NCBI GenBank assembly: GCA_021821705.1
Contig: JAKACE010000022.1
Coordinates: 1-12,049 of the forward strand
Direction of reading: 5' to 3'
Length of the DNA: 12,049 nucleotides
Origin: Actinomycetes bacterium
GTDB taxonomy: Bacteria > Actinomycetota > Acidimicrobiia > Acidimicrobiales > Palsa-688
Below, piece by piece: positions 6,393-12,002 of this stretch. The translations under genes were made by a program, and so were the position numbers. Numbering within the stretch: the first letter of the stretch is position 1; every line of letters begins with the position of its first letter. The notes beneath the pieces were generated by a model that was given only the letters and a program-made list of their open reading frames with translations, was not told the DNA's origin and did no database searches.

Positions 6393-6974
6393 TCACAGGG
6401 CCGGTGCGCGGTGCCCGTTCGTCTTGGGGCAGGAGTGGTCCTCGCCCAGGGGATAGCCGCAGAGCGGGCAAGGCGGCCGCCCGGCGACAAGCAGTTGGCG
6501 ACCCCGGCGCACCAACCCGGCGGCCTGGGCGCGGGTGATGACCAGGCGGGCCACACCAGGCCCTTCGGCCCGGGGGCCCGAGAAGAACTCATCGAGGCCG
6601 GGGCCCACGTCGGAGGCGGCCTCCTCCTCGCCGCCACCCTGCGCCTCTTCAGCGGCCGACATCTCGCGTGCCACCATGACCACCCGGTCCCTCCCCGGGT
6701 CGTAGGCGAGCTGGATGCTCCCTACCGCCCACTCTGCCTGCGCCGGCTCCTCGAGCTCCATCTCGGTGTCTGCCGGCCCCTCGCCGGGCGCGGCGAGGTC
6801 GGCGAGCACCTCGCTGAGCCCGCCGGCCAAGAACACCACCTGCGCCTTTTCCAGCTTGAGCGAGACGACCTGTCCGGGGTCGCCCGCCTGGAGGTAGAAC
6901 ACCCGCTGGCCGGGAGGCCCGACCGCTCCGACGGTGGCCCTCGCCGGGTCCTGGAGATCGAAAGAGCGGCTCAG
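6393..6974 (-). CDS. DUF3090 family protein with C-terminal zinc-ribbon-like motif, probable CTG start
   Basis: A 193-residue protein of the DUF3090 (TIGR03847) family. The N-terminal SRSFDLQDP and VGPPGQRVFYLQAGDPGQVV match the family opening. The C-terminus carries CPLCGYPLGEDHSC and PKTNGH, a likely metal-binding knuckle. The function is unknown. No ATG, GTG or TTG precedes the conserved N-terminus in frame. A CTG at 6974-6972 sits where the family Met is expected, six bases after GAGGAG, and its last two bases form the TGA stop of the upstream phosphomutase (CTGA, like the common ATGA/GTGA overlaps). The first standard start codon downstream would remove roughly the first 40 residues of the conserved domain. 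The protein call is firm and the CTG start is well supported but unproven. Confidence 0.87.
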   Translation of the reverse strand: MSRSFDLQDPARATVGAVGPPGQRVFYLQAGDPGQVVSLKLEKAQVVFLAGGLSEVLADLAAPGEGPADTEMELEEPAQAEWAVGSIQLAYDPGRDRVVMVAREMSAAEEAQGGGEEEAASDVGPGLDEFFSGPRAEGPGVARLVITRAQAAGLVRRGRQLLVAGRPPCPLCGYPLGEDHSCPKTNGHRAPAL

Positions 6975-7654
6975 TGTGGTCTCCTCGCAGCGCGCCCTGC
7001 CCGTGGGGAGGGGGCGGGTGGTGGGGGCGGCGGCGCCCAGTTGGCGAACATCACCGTGGGCCCGGTCGGGCTGTAACTTATGGCGCTCACGGATGCCGGT
7101 CCCACCACCAGGCGCTGGAAGAGGTCCAGGTGCATGCCCATGGCGTCCGCCAGCACGGACTTGATCGGGTCGGCGTGCGAGACGGCCACGACGGTTTGGC
7201 CGGCATGGCGCTCCAACAGGCCGCGCACGGTGGCCACGGCTCGGGCCTGCATGCCGGCCAGGGTCTCGCCCCCGGGGAAGCGGAACCCGCTCGGGTGGTG
7301 GACGACGGTCGACCACTCCGCCTTGCGGCTGAGGTCGGCCAGCTTGCCCCCTGCCCATTCGCCGGTGTCGCAGTCGGCCAGCCCGGCCGCCTCGGTTACT
7401 TCGAGGTCCAAGGCGGCGGCGACGACGGCCGCGGTCTCCTGTGCCCGGCGCATCGGCGATGCGTACACGGCCTGCATGGGCGGCAGCGACGGGCGCCAGG
7501 CCCGTATGTGCCCGCCCGCCTGCTCGGCCTGCTCACGGCCCGTGCTCGTCAGCGACGGGCCTGGCCCTGCCTCGGGGAGCTCCTTGCCCGTGGTCGGCGT
7601 GACGCCGTGGCGGACGAGCACGAGGACAGTGGGGGGCGCAGTTTTCTGTCTCAT
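6971..7654 (-). CDS. Histidine phosphatase superfamily protein, MSMEG_4193-type phosphomutase
   Basis: A 227-residue phosphoglycerate-mutase-fold enzyme. VLVLVRHGVTP holds the catalytic RHG (His16), YASPMRRAQETA (64-75) the phosphate-binding arginines, CDTGEWAGGKL the acid position (Glu99), and VVAVSHADPIKSV the second catalytic His (His160). It matches the actinobacterial MSMEG_4193 (TIGR03848) family, whose substrate is unknown. Two ATGs lie six bases apart (7660 and 7654); GGCGGG is only two bases from the first but eight from the second, so 7654 is preferred. The last ~20 residues are an unusual proline- and arginine-rich tail (APPPPPPAPSPR onward), and its coding DNA also contains the ribosome site for the DUF3090 gene. 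It is the first gene of the trio and diverges from the uracil-DNA glycosylase gene across ~60 bases. Confidence 0.9.
   Translation of the reverse strand: MRQKTAPPTVLVLVRHGVTPTTGKELPEAGPGPSLTSTGREQAEQAGGHIRAWRPSLPPMQAVYASPMRRAQETAAVVAAALDLEVTEAAGLADCDTGEWAGGKLADLSRKAEWSTVVHHPSGFRFPGGETLAGMQARAVATVRGLLERHAGQTVVAVSHADPIKSVLADAMGMHLDLFQRLVVGPASVSAISYSPTGPTVMFANWAPPPPPPAPSPRAGRAARRPH
6981..6986 (-). promoter_or_regulatory. GAGGAG ribosome site supporting the CTG start of the DUF3090 gene
   Basis: The minus strand reads GAGGAG-ACCACA-CTGA. The purine core is six bases from the CTG and lies inside the last codons of the phosphomutase gene. There is no other start codon at a suitable distance. Confidence 0.7.
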
Positions 7655-7718
7655 TGGCATTTCCCGCCAAAGTTAGCTCCCGTGTGCTGGTAGCGGGACT
7701 GGCGGTAGGGTCCTCGCC

Positions 7719-8393
7719 ATGTCCGAAGGGGCCTTGACCCGCCTCCAGCGAGAGATAACCGGCTGTCGCCTGTGCCCCCGCTTGGTGGAATGGCGCGAGC
7801 AGGTGGCGGCGGTAAAACGGGCTTCGTTCGCAGGAGAGGAGTACTGGGGCCGGCCGGTGCCCGCCTTCGGTGACGCCCGGGCCACGCTGGTGGTGGTCGG
7901 CCTGGCGCCGGCGGCTCACGGCGGCAACCGCACCGGGCGCATGTTCACCGGCGACCGCTCGGGCGACTGGCTCTGGGCGGCGCTGTGGAAAGCCGGCCTG
8001 GCCAACCAGCCCGTCAGCCGGGACAGGGCGGACGGTTTAAAGGTGTCCGGCGCCTGGGTGACGGCGGTGGTGCGCTGCGCCCCGCCGGCCAACCGCCCCA
8101 CCACAGAGGAGCGCGACACCTGTGCCCGGTACCTCGCCCGTGAGCTCGAGCTGCTGGAGGATGCCCGTGCCTTCCTGGCGCTCGGGAGCTTCGCGTACGA
8201 GTCCTTGTGCCGCCTGACGGGCACCCGTCCCCGGCCGCACTTCTCCCACGGGCTGCAGGCACGACTGGCTGACGGCCGGTGGGTGGTCTGCTCCTACCAC
8301 CCGAGCCAGCAGAACACCTTCACGGGCCGTTTGACCCGCGAGATGCTCGACGATGCGCTGGCAGCGGCCGTGGCGCTCGCCAAAGAGGCATGA
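7719..8393 (+). CDS. udgB: Family 5 uracil-DNA glycosylase (UdgB), [4Fe-4S] type
   Basis: A 224-residue uracil-DNA glycosylase that removes uracil and some other deaminated bases to begin base excision repair. Motif A is GLAPAAHGGNRTGRMFTGD (61-79) and motif B is SYHPSQQNTFTGRLT (192-206). The AAHG form, without the Asp/Asn water-activating residue of families 1 and 4, marks family 5 (UdgB). Four cysteines at 16, 19, 120 and 135 (CRLC near the N-terminus; VVRCAPPANRP and DTC later) fit the iron-sulfur cluster of this family. Length is typical. The ATG has only a weak upstream TAGGG, but no earlier start fits. It stands alone on this strand, divergent from the phosphomutase gene and ending seven bases before the convergent HTH-kinase stop. 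Confidence 0.95.
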   Translation: MSEGALTRLQREITGCRLCPRLVEWREQVAAVKRASFAGEEYWGRPVPAFGDARATLVVVGLAPAAHGGNRTGRMFTGDRSGDWLWAALWKAGLANQPVSRDRADGLKVSGAWVTAVVRCAPPANRPTTEERDTCARYLARELELLEDARAFLALGSFAYESLCRLTGTRPRPHFSHGLQARLADGRWVVCSYHPSQQNTFTGRLTREMLDDALAAAVALAKEA

Positions 8394-8400
8394 AGCGCTC

Positions 8401-9240
8401 TCAGCTGCGCTGCACGAGCCTGCCGACCTCAGGCCCGCTCAATGGCACGCTGAACCAGAACACGGTCGTACCTGCCTCCGAGCGCAAGCCGATCTCGCCG
8501 CCGTGGGCTACGAGCAGCGCCCGGCACAGGTACAGGCCGAGCCCCGTGCCGAACGAGGTGTCCGCCCGAGCGTAGGGCTCCAGCAGGGCCGCCGCCTCGC
8601 CGATGTCCAGCTCACGGCCCTGCACGGACGCCCGTACGAGCGCGCTGGCCCCGGTACGGGAGACCTCCACCAGCACCGGCCGGTCGCCTGCCAGGCGACA
8701 GGCGTGCTCGAGCACCCCTCCCACCGCCTGCTCCAGCCGTGACCCGTCGGCGACGACCTCGACGTCCTCGCCAGGGGCCAGCTCGATGTTGGTGGCCCGG
8801 ACGGAAGCCATGACCTCACTGACCAGCCTGCGCAACTCGACGACGGCGACCATGAGCCTCAACTGGCCCCTTGCGACCGCGCCGGCGTCAAGGGCGTCCC
8901 TGGCCACTCGCTCCAGGTGGGCCACCTGGCGGCGGATCGCCGCCAGGGCCTCGGTCCTCACTTCGGCTGGGGCCTCGTTGCCGGCGAGCAGGTCGGCCCA
9001 CCCCCGGATGACGGCCAGCGGAGTGCGGAACTCGTGGGCGATGAGAGTGAGGAAGCGGTCCCGGTTGCCGGGGTCGAGGGGCGCACCCCCGGCCAGACGG
9101 GCCTCACCCCCCTCGCAGAACAGGTCGACCCATTCGAGCACGACCTGCGTGCTCACGCCGAGGCCCTGTGCGACCTGGGCGACTGAGGCACCGCGCAGGA
9201 CGGACAGGGCCGCCTCGACCCGCCCGTCAGTGCCGGGCAC
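8401..9240 (-). CDS. Soluble HTH-histidine kinase fusion with degenerate ATP site
   Basis: A 279-residue protein. Residues ~8-50 form a helix-turn-helix of the transposase/regulator type (SVAQVAQGLGVSTQVVLEWV). Residues ~60-118 are a HisKA helix pair with LIAHEFRTPLAVIRGW, phospho-acceptor His69. The C-terminal half is HATPase_c-like: the G2 loop GTGLGLYLCRALLVAHGGEI (231-250) is intact, but the N-box reads AVGGVLEHACR with His179 where Asn is expected, and the G1 segment (around ASVQGRELDIGE) lacks the DxGxG pattern. There is no membrane or PAS-type sensor domain, so the HTH replaces the usual input. It may bind DNA and act as a weak or inactive kinase or a scaffold. The start is GTG with GGGGGCGG nearby. 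It follows the CAP gene by 40 bases. No response regulator gene is adjacent. Confidence 0.8.
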   Translation of the reverse strand: MPGTDGRVEAALSVLRGASVAQVAQGLGVSTQVVLEWVDLFCEGGEARLAGGAPLDPGNRDRFLTLIAHEFRTPLAVIRGWADLLAGNEAPAEVRTEALAAIRRQVAHLERVARDALDAGAVARGQLRLMVAVVELRRLVSEVMASVRATNIELAPGEDVEVVADGSRLEQAVGGVLEHACRLAGDRPVLVEVSRTGASALVRASVQGRELDIGEAAALLEPYARADTSFGTGLGLYLCRALLVAHGGEIGLRSEAGTTVFWFSVPLSGPEVGRLVQRS

Positions 9241-9280
9241 CTACCGCCCCCAGGTCTGGGCGCCAGGAGAGCCGGTGCCC

Positions 9281-10306
9281 TCAGGCTTCGGGCGCAATGG
9301 CACGTTCCCAGCCCGGTGGCAGGTGGGGGACGACGTCCTTGTCCCAACTGAAGACCAGTGGCGTGGGGTAGTCGACCGGCCGCACAAGCAGGAAGGTGTA
9401 CGACTCCTGCCAGTTGCCCCGGGCCGGGCCGGCATAGCCGGCTCCTGCGACGCAGTCGGTGCAGCCGGTACCCGCCCATTCGCCGAGCAATTCGTCGCGG
9501 TGCCCCCAACAGCCCTGTGCTGTCGGGCCGGTGCAGGCGCCGTTCCATGTCCCGCCCCGGCCACCCCAACCGTCGTCGTAGAACCAGCCGAACACGGCCG
9601 CCGCCGCGTTGACCGAGTCACCGGCCCAGGCACCCCCGAAGGCGTAGAGGCCCCCTCCCGGTGGCGCCCAGACCCGTACCGCCCCGTAGCTCTGCTGGAA
9701 GGTGGGGTCGCCACCCTGCCTGGCGGCGTCGGTGGCCTCGGCGCTCAGGTAGGGCGACAGTCCGGCGAGGGGCGGGACGCCCCGGGATATGCGCTCCAGG
9801 TTGACCAGCACGAACATCTGCCGTGTGGCGCTCAACAGGCCGTAGTCGTTCGGCAGCACGAAGGGCCGCCTCTTTTCCGAAAGCTGGGCGGCATCGATGC
9901 TTTTCAGGTACAGGGCGGTGCACGCGGCCGAGGCGTTGTAGCCGAAGGCGCCGGTGGGGTGGCATGGAGATGGGCAGACCGTCCCCTTTGCCCCGATGGC
10001 GCACTGGCCCGTGCTGTAGCCGAGCAGGGGCGGTGCCTGGTTGGCAGCCGGGTTGGTAAGAGCCGACGCTGTACCGGTGCGCTCAACGGCGGGCCCGGCG
10101 GGTGTTGCGCCCGGACCGGCCCGAAGCGGACCAGGACTGGTGAGCACGGGCCTGTAACCCGAGGGCATGGCCCCGGGACCGGTGGGTACGGTCGCCCCTC
10201 CCGGGAGGGGCCCGGCCGAGGCATGGGAGGCCGCCCCCGTCGAGCAGAGGCCGAGAACGATCAGCAGGCTTGCCGCGAGCGCCCCCCGGCGCCGGTCCCG
10301 TGCCAC
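9281..10306 (-). CDS. Secreted CAP/SCP-like domain protein
   Basis: A 341-residue protein beginning with a signal peptide: basic MARDRRRG, hydrophobic ALAASLLIVLGLC, and a probable cut after ASHASA (~31). Cys21 does not sit in a proper lipobox. A Gly/Pro-rich linker (~32-95) follows, then a Cys-bearing segment (102, 111, 115, 129) and a CAP-like domain from ~160: MFVLVNLERISRGVPPLAGL (164-183), an alanine-rich helix, and CWGHRDELLGEW (266-277), equivalent to the CAP GHR/NIL region. Further cysteines at 258, 266, 282 and 285 suggest disulfides outside the cell. CAP proteins act outside the cell in varied ways; the function here is unknown. The GTG at 10306 is chosen for its clean signal peptide, although its ribosome site is weak and the frame stays open to a GTG at 10453. 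It is possibly co-transcribed with the HTH-kinase gene. Confidence 0.78.
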   Translation of the reverse strand: MARDRRRGALAASLLIVLGLCSTGAASHASAGPLPGGATVPTGPGAMPSGYRPVLTSPGPLRAGPGATPAGPAVERTGTASALTNPAANQAPPLLGYSTGQCAIGAKGTVCPSPCHPTGAFGYNASAACTALYLKSIDAAQLSEKRRPFVLPNDYGLLSATRQMFVLVNLERISRGVPPLAGLSPYLSAEATDAARQGGDPTFQQSYGAVRVWAPPGGGLYAFGGAWAGDSVNAAAAVFGWFYDDGWGGRGGTWNGACTGPTAQGCWGHRDELLGEWAGTGCTDCVAGAGYAGPARGNWQESYTFLLVRPVDYPTPLVFSWDKDVVPHLPPGWERAIAPEA

Positions 10307-10474
10307 TTGCCCAATGGTAACAGCGCCCCCAGAGCCGGCGCCCGGCCGGTCCCGAACCGGCAACGGGCGCAGGGCGGCTGCGGGTGCGCACCGAGGGCGC
10401 AGATACAGCCATGCCCTCGTGTGGCCGAGCCCATCAGGGAGCTCGACGCTCACCAGGCGGCTATTGCCCGGTGG

Positions 10475-10786
10475 CTATGCCCGGCAGCAGGAGCCCCTGT
10501 CGGCCGCCAGCGAGCAGAGGGCACCCATGCCCACGGTCACGACCGCTACGGACGGCCACGCCCCGATCCTTCTGGCCAGAGGGTGGGACAGGCCCATGGC
10601 GCCGCCGTACGCGCCGGTGAGCAGGAGTGCCCGTGGCGCCCCCCGGCGTGCCCAACGTGGGAGGCACAGCAGGCCGGCCGCCGCCCATATCGAACCGCCG
10701 AGCCGGCGATTGTGCGTGTAGCGGGCGGTGGCGAAGCCTCCGACGAGACCGATGGCGCTGACGAGGGCGGTAGGCGGACGGGACAT
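10475..10786 (-). CDS. Small four-helix membrane protein, conserved in actinobacteria
   Basis: A 103-residue, strongly hydrophobic protein with about four membrane segments: ALVSAIGLVGGFATA (~7-21), LGGSIWAAAGLLCL (~27-42), ALLLTGAYGGAMGLSHPL (~52-69) and SVAVVTVGMGALCSLAA (~78-94). The phrase SHPLARRIGAWPSVAVVTV recalls short hypothetical membrane proteins seen widely in actinobacteria; I know of no function. The ATG at 10786 fits that family's length. An in-frame ATG at 10927 has a better ribosome site (AAGAGGAA with the core ~6 bases away) and would give 150 residues, but the added part is polar, Cys-bearing and crosses an out-of-frame tandem repeat, so I regard it as less likely. It precedes the CAP gene on the same strand by ~170 bases. 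Confidence 0.68.
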   Translation of the reverse strand: MSRPPTALVSAIGLVGGFATARYTHNRRLGGSIWAAAGLLCLPRWARRGAPRALLLTGAYGGAMGLSHPLARRIGAWPSVAVVTVGMGALCSLAADRGSCCRA

Positions 10787-10813
10787 GTGCTCACGATAGC
10801 GGCGCGCCCAGCA

Positions 10814-10858
10814 CCTGCACGGCACCACGCCTGCACGGCACCACGCCTGCACGGCACC
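10814..10858. repeat. 16-bp tandem repeat, 2.8 copies
   Basis: The unit CCTGCACGGCACCACG occurs perfectly at 10814-10829 and 10830-10845; a third copy at 10846-10858 matches its first 13 bases. It begins 28 bases upstream of the membrane protein ATG. Because 16 is not a multiple of three, a coding role across the repeat is unlikely. Confidence 0.9.
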
Positions 10859-10908
10859 CAATGGCCCTCCTGTCGGCACCGCGGCCATCTTTGGGCCGGG
10901 CCAGGCAC

Positions 10909-10941
10909 ATTCCTCTTCATTGGCCATGCTAATTCCTCTTC
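10909..10941. repeat. Two direct copies of ATTCCTCTTC
   Basis: Identical 10-mers lie at 10909-10918 and 10932-10941, 23 bases apart. On the minus strand they read GAAGAGGAAT. The copy at 10932-10941 would be the ribosome site for the alternative ATG at 10927, and the other copy would fall in its first codons. Confidence 0.7.
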
Positions 10942-11069
10942 GCCGTGGACCAGTCGAGGGACGGCGACGGGTGCGCGTAGGCCAGGTGAGGAGATTATTC
11001 GGGGAAGTCACCGGGAATTGCGCCATTGCCACGGATGCATCCCACTGCGGTATCCCATTCGGGCGTTGC

Positions 11070-11090
11070 ACCCGGGCGGCCGTCCCGGGT
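11070..11090 (-). terminator. Hairpin at the end of the GNAT gene
   Basis: A perfect 7-bp stem ACCCGGG / CCCGGGT with a 7-base loop. Its last base is part of the acetyltransferase stop codon, so it forms as soon as the gene is transcribed. No T-run follows; the terminator role is inferred. Confidence 0.5.
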
Positions 11091-11506
11091 CAGAGCTGGA
11101 TGAGCCCGGCGTTGGTTGCCTGGAACCCACAGGCGTCCAAGTAAAACCCTCGCAGGTGGTCCTCGAAGTCGACGTGAAGCCATTCGCAGCCCGCCGCCCC
11201 AGCTTCTCGCGCTGCTCGGGCCACCAGCTCGGTGCCGATACCAGCCCGGCGGGCCGAGGCGGCTACGACGGTATCGAGCACGAAGGCGTGCACGCCGCCA
11301 TCCCAGGCCACGTTCACGAACCCGACCAGCTCGCCACAGCGGCGGGCGCACACCCACCCCAAACTGTGACGGTCGAGCTGGGTGCGCCAGTCGATGTCGA
11401 GCAGCGAATGCTCGAAGCCCTCGGCGTGGAGGCGGTTGACCACGGCGTTGTCGACCTCGCCGCGCCATTCGTAGACGACATCGCTGTCAGGAGGCATGGC
11501 CTCCAT
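11090..11506 (-). CDS. GNAT family N-acetyltransferase
   Basis: A 138-residue acetyl-CoA-dependent transferase of the GNAT fold. HAFVLDTVVAASARRAGIG (73-91) contains strand 4 and the acetyl-CoA pyrophosphate loop (Q/RxxGxG form, RRAGIG), followed by helix 3 (TELVARAAREAGAAG). LHVDFEDHLRGFYLDACGF (110-128) is the C-terminal strand and the usual FY..CGF end motif. The substrate cannot be deduced. GGAGG lies five bases before the ATG at 11506 and fourteen before a second ATG at 11497, with a further GGAGG core eight to nine bases from the latter, so either start is possible; the longer is given. It stands alone, with a hairpin at its 3' end and the VOC remnant upstream. Confidence 0.88.
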   Translation of the reverse strand: MEAMPPDSDVVYEWRGEVDNAVVNRLHAEGFEHSLLDIDWRTQLDRHSLGWVCARRCGELVGFVNVAWDGGVHAFVLDTVVAASARRAGIGTELVARAAREAGAAGCEWLHVDFEDHLRGFYLDACGFQATNAGLIQL

Positions 11507-11570
11507 CCTCCCCTCCGTCGACCAGGTGGCCGCCGAAGGTAGCCCCCGTCACCGTTGCAGCGGCAATCGG

Positions 11571-11792
11571 CTACCGAGGCTCGGCCACCAACTCCACCTC
11601 GAAGCCGTCGGTGTTCTCCAGGTAGCCGGCGTAGTGCTCCGGACCGCCGGCGTGGGGACGGCGATCGGGGAACAGTAGCGTCCAGCCGTGCCGAGCCCCC
11701 TTGGCCACCAGTCGGTCCACGTCTCGCTCGTAGCCTGCGTGGAAAGCGAGATGGTTGAGCCCGGGGCCGTTGCGGCCCGGTAGAGACCGATG
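11571..11792 (-). pseudogene. VOC/glyoxalase-family C-terminal remnant
   Basis: About 73 codons match only the C-terminal half of a VOC (glyoxalase/bleomycin-resistance) protein: GLNHLAFHAGYERDVDRLV, GWTLLFPDRRPHAGGPEHYA and GYLENTDGFEVELVAEPR, then a TAG. Full proteins of this type are roughly 120-140 residues, with the first beta-alpha-beta unit encoded upstream. Here the match fades before RNGPG, near 11775-11795. The frame continues upstream to an in-frame TAA near 11850 without any ATG, GTG or TTG start, and no N-terminal half is found in other frames. The tRNA-Arg gene lies about 100 bases beyond. It is best read as a decayed gene truncated at its 5' side by a deletion or insertion event. 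Confidence 0.75.
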
Positions 11793-11823
11793 GGACTGTG
11801 GCCCGTTTGTGGCCTGCGGCTGG

Positions 11824-11842
11824 CTCCCCGGCCGCCGGGGAG
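11824..11842 (-). terminator. Hairpin downstream of tRNA-Arg
   Basis: A perfect 8-bp stem CTCCCCGG / CCGGGGAG with a 3-base loop. It lies 52 bases beyond the 3' end of the tRNA on its strand. It is a plausible terminator for the tRNA transcript, without a T-run. Confidence 0.5.
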
Positions 11843-11893
11843 GCGCAGAGGAAGCCGTTTACCCCCTCTTAGCAGCTAGTTTGTGCGTGCGCG

Positions 11894-11965
11894 TGCCCCC
11901 GGGAGGATTCGAACCTCCGCACCCGGCTCCGGAGGCCGGTGCTCTATCCCCTGAGCTACGAGGGC
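11894..11965 (-). tRNA. tRNA-Arg (anticodon CCG)
   Basis: A complete 72-base cloverleaf. Acceptor GCCCTCG pairs with CGGGGGC (one U-G pair). The D stem is GCTC/GAGC with loop AGGGGATA, the anticodon stem CCGGC/GCCGG with loop CTCCGGA, the variable region GTGC, and the T arm GGAGG-TTCGAAT-CCTCC. The discriminator is A and CCA is not encoded. The anticodon CCG reads CGG, a frequent arginine codon at this GC content. A promoter-like pair lies just upstream and a hairpin downstream. Confidence 0.97.
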
Positions 11966-11974
11966 TGCTCGACC

Positions 11975-12002
11975 AGCATAGTGCCGTGCCCGGGTAGGTC
12001 AG
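11975..12002 (-). promoter_or_regulatory. Candidate promoter for tRNA-Arg
   Basis: On the minus strand CTGACC (12002-11997) and TATGCT (11980-11975) are separated by 16 bases; each matches four of six consensus positions. Transcription would begin about three bases before the tRNA 5' end, leaving a very short leader. Confidence 0.45.

Larger units (their letters stand above)
10787..11089. other. About 300 bases without a clear gene
   Basis: The stretch lies between the small membrane protein start and the end of the acetyltransferase gene. It holds a 16-bp tandem repeat, two direct copies of ATTCCTCTTC, a possible longer start for the membrane protein (ATG at 10927) and a hairpin at the acetyltransferase end. 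Base composition is less extreme than in the flanking genes around 10905-11060. I see no other coding or RNA gene. Confidence 0.6.

Noticed and set aside
5366..6538. A 390-codon open frame on the plus strand
   Set aside because: It lies opposite the SCO1664-family gene and part of DUF3090, with no motif and no plausible ribosome site.
6365..6637. Extended N-terminus of the SCO1664-family gene
   Set aside because: The added residues overlap the DUF3090 gene, are Pro/Arg/Ala-rich and have no family similarity.
10307..10453. Longer CAP protein from a GTG at 10453
   Set aside because: The start at 10306 gives a textbook signal peptide at the very N-terminus; the longer form would bury it ~50 residues in. 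Not fully excluded, because neither start has a strong ribosome site.
10814..10858. CRISPR-like array
   Set aside because: The copies are directly adjacent 16-mers without spacers, so this is a simple tandem repeat.
8603..11542. A 979-codon open frame on the plus strand
   Set aside because: It runs antisense to the HTH-kinase, CAP, membrane and GNAT genes, has no recognisable domain, and its composition (Arg, Pro, Ala, Ser runs) is that expected opposite GC-rich genes.
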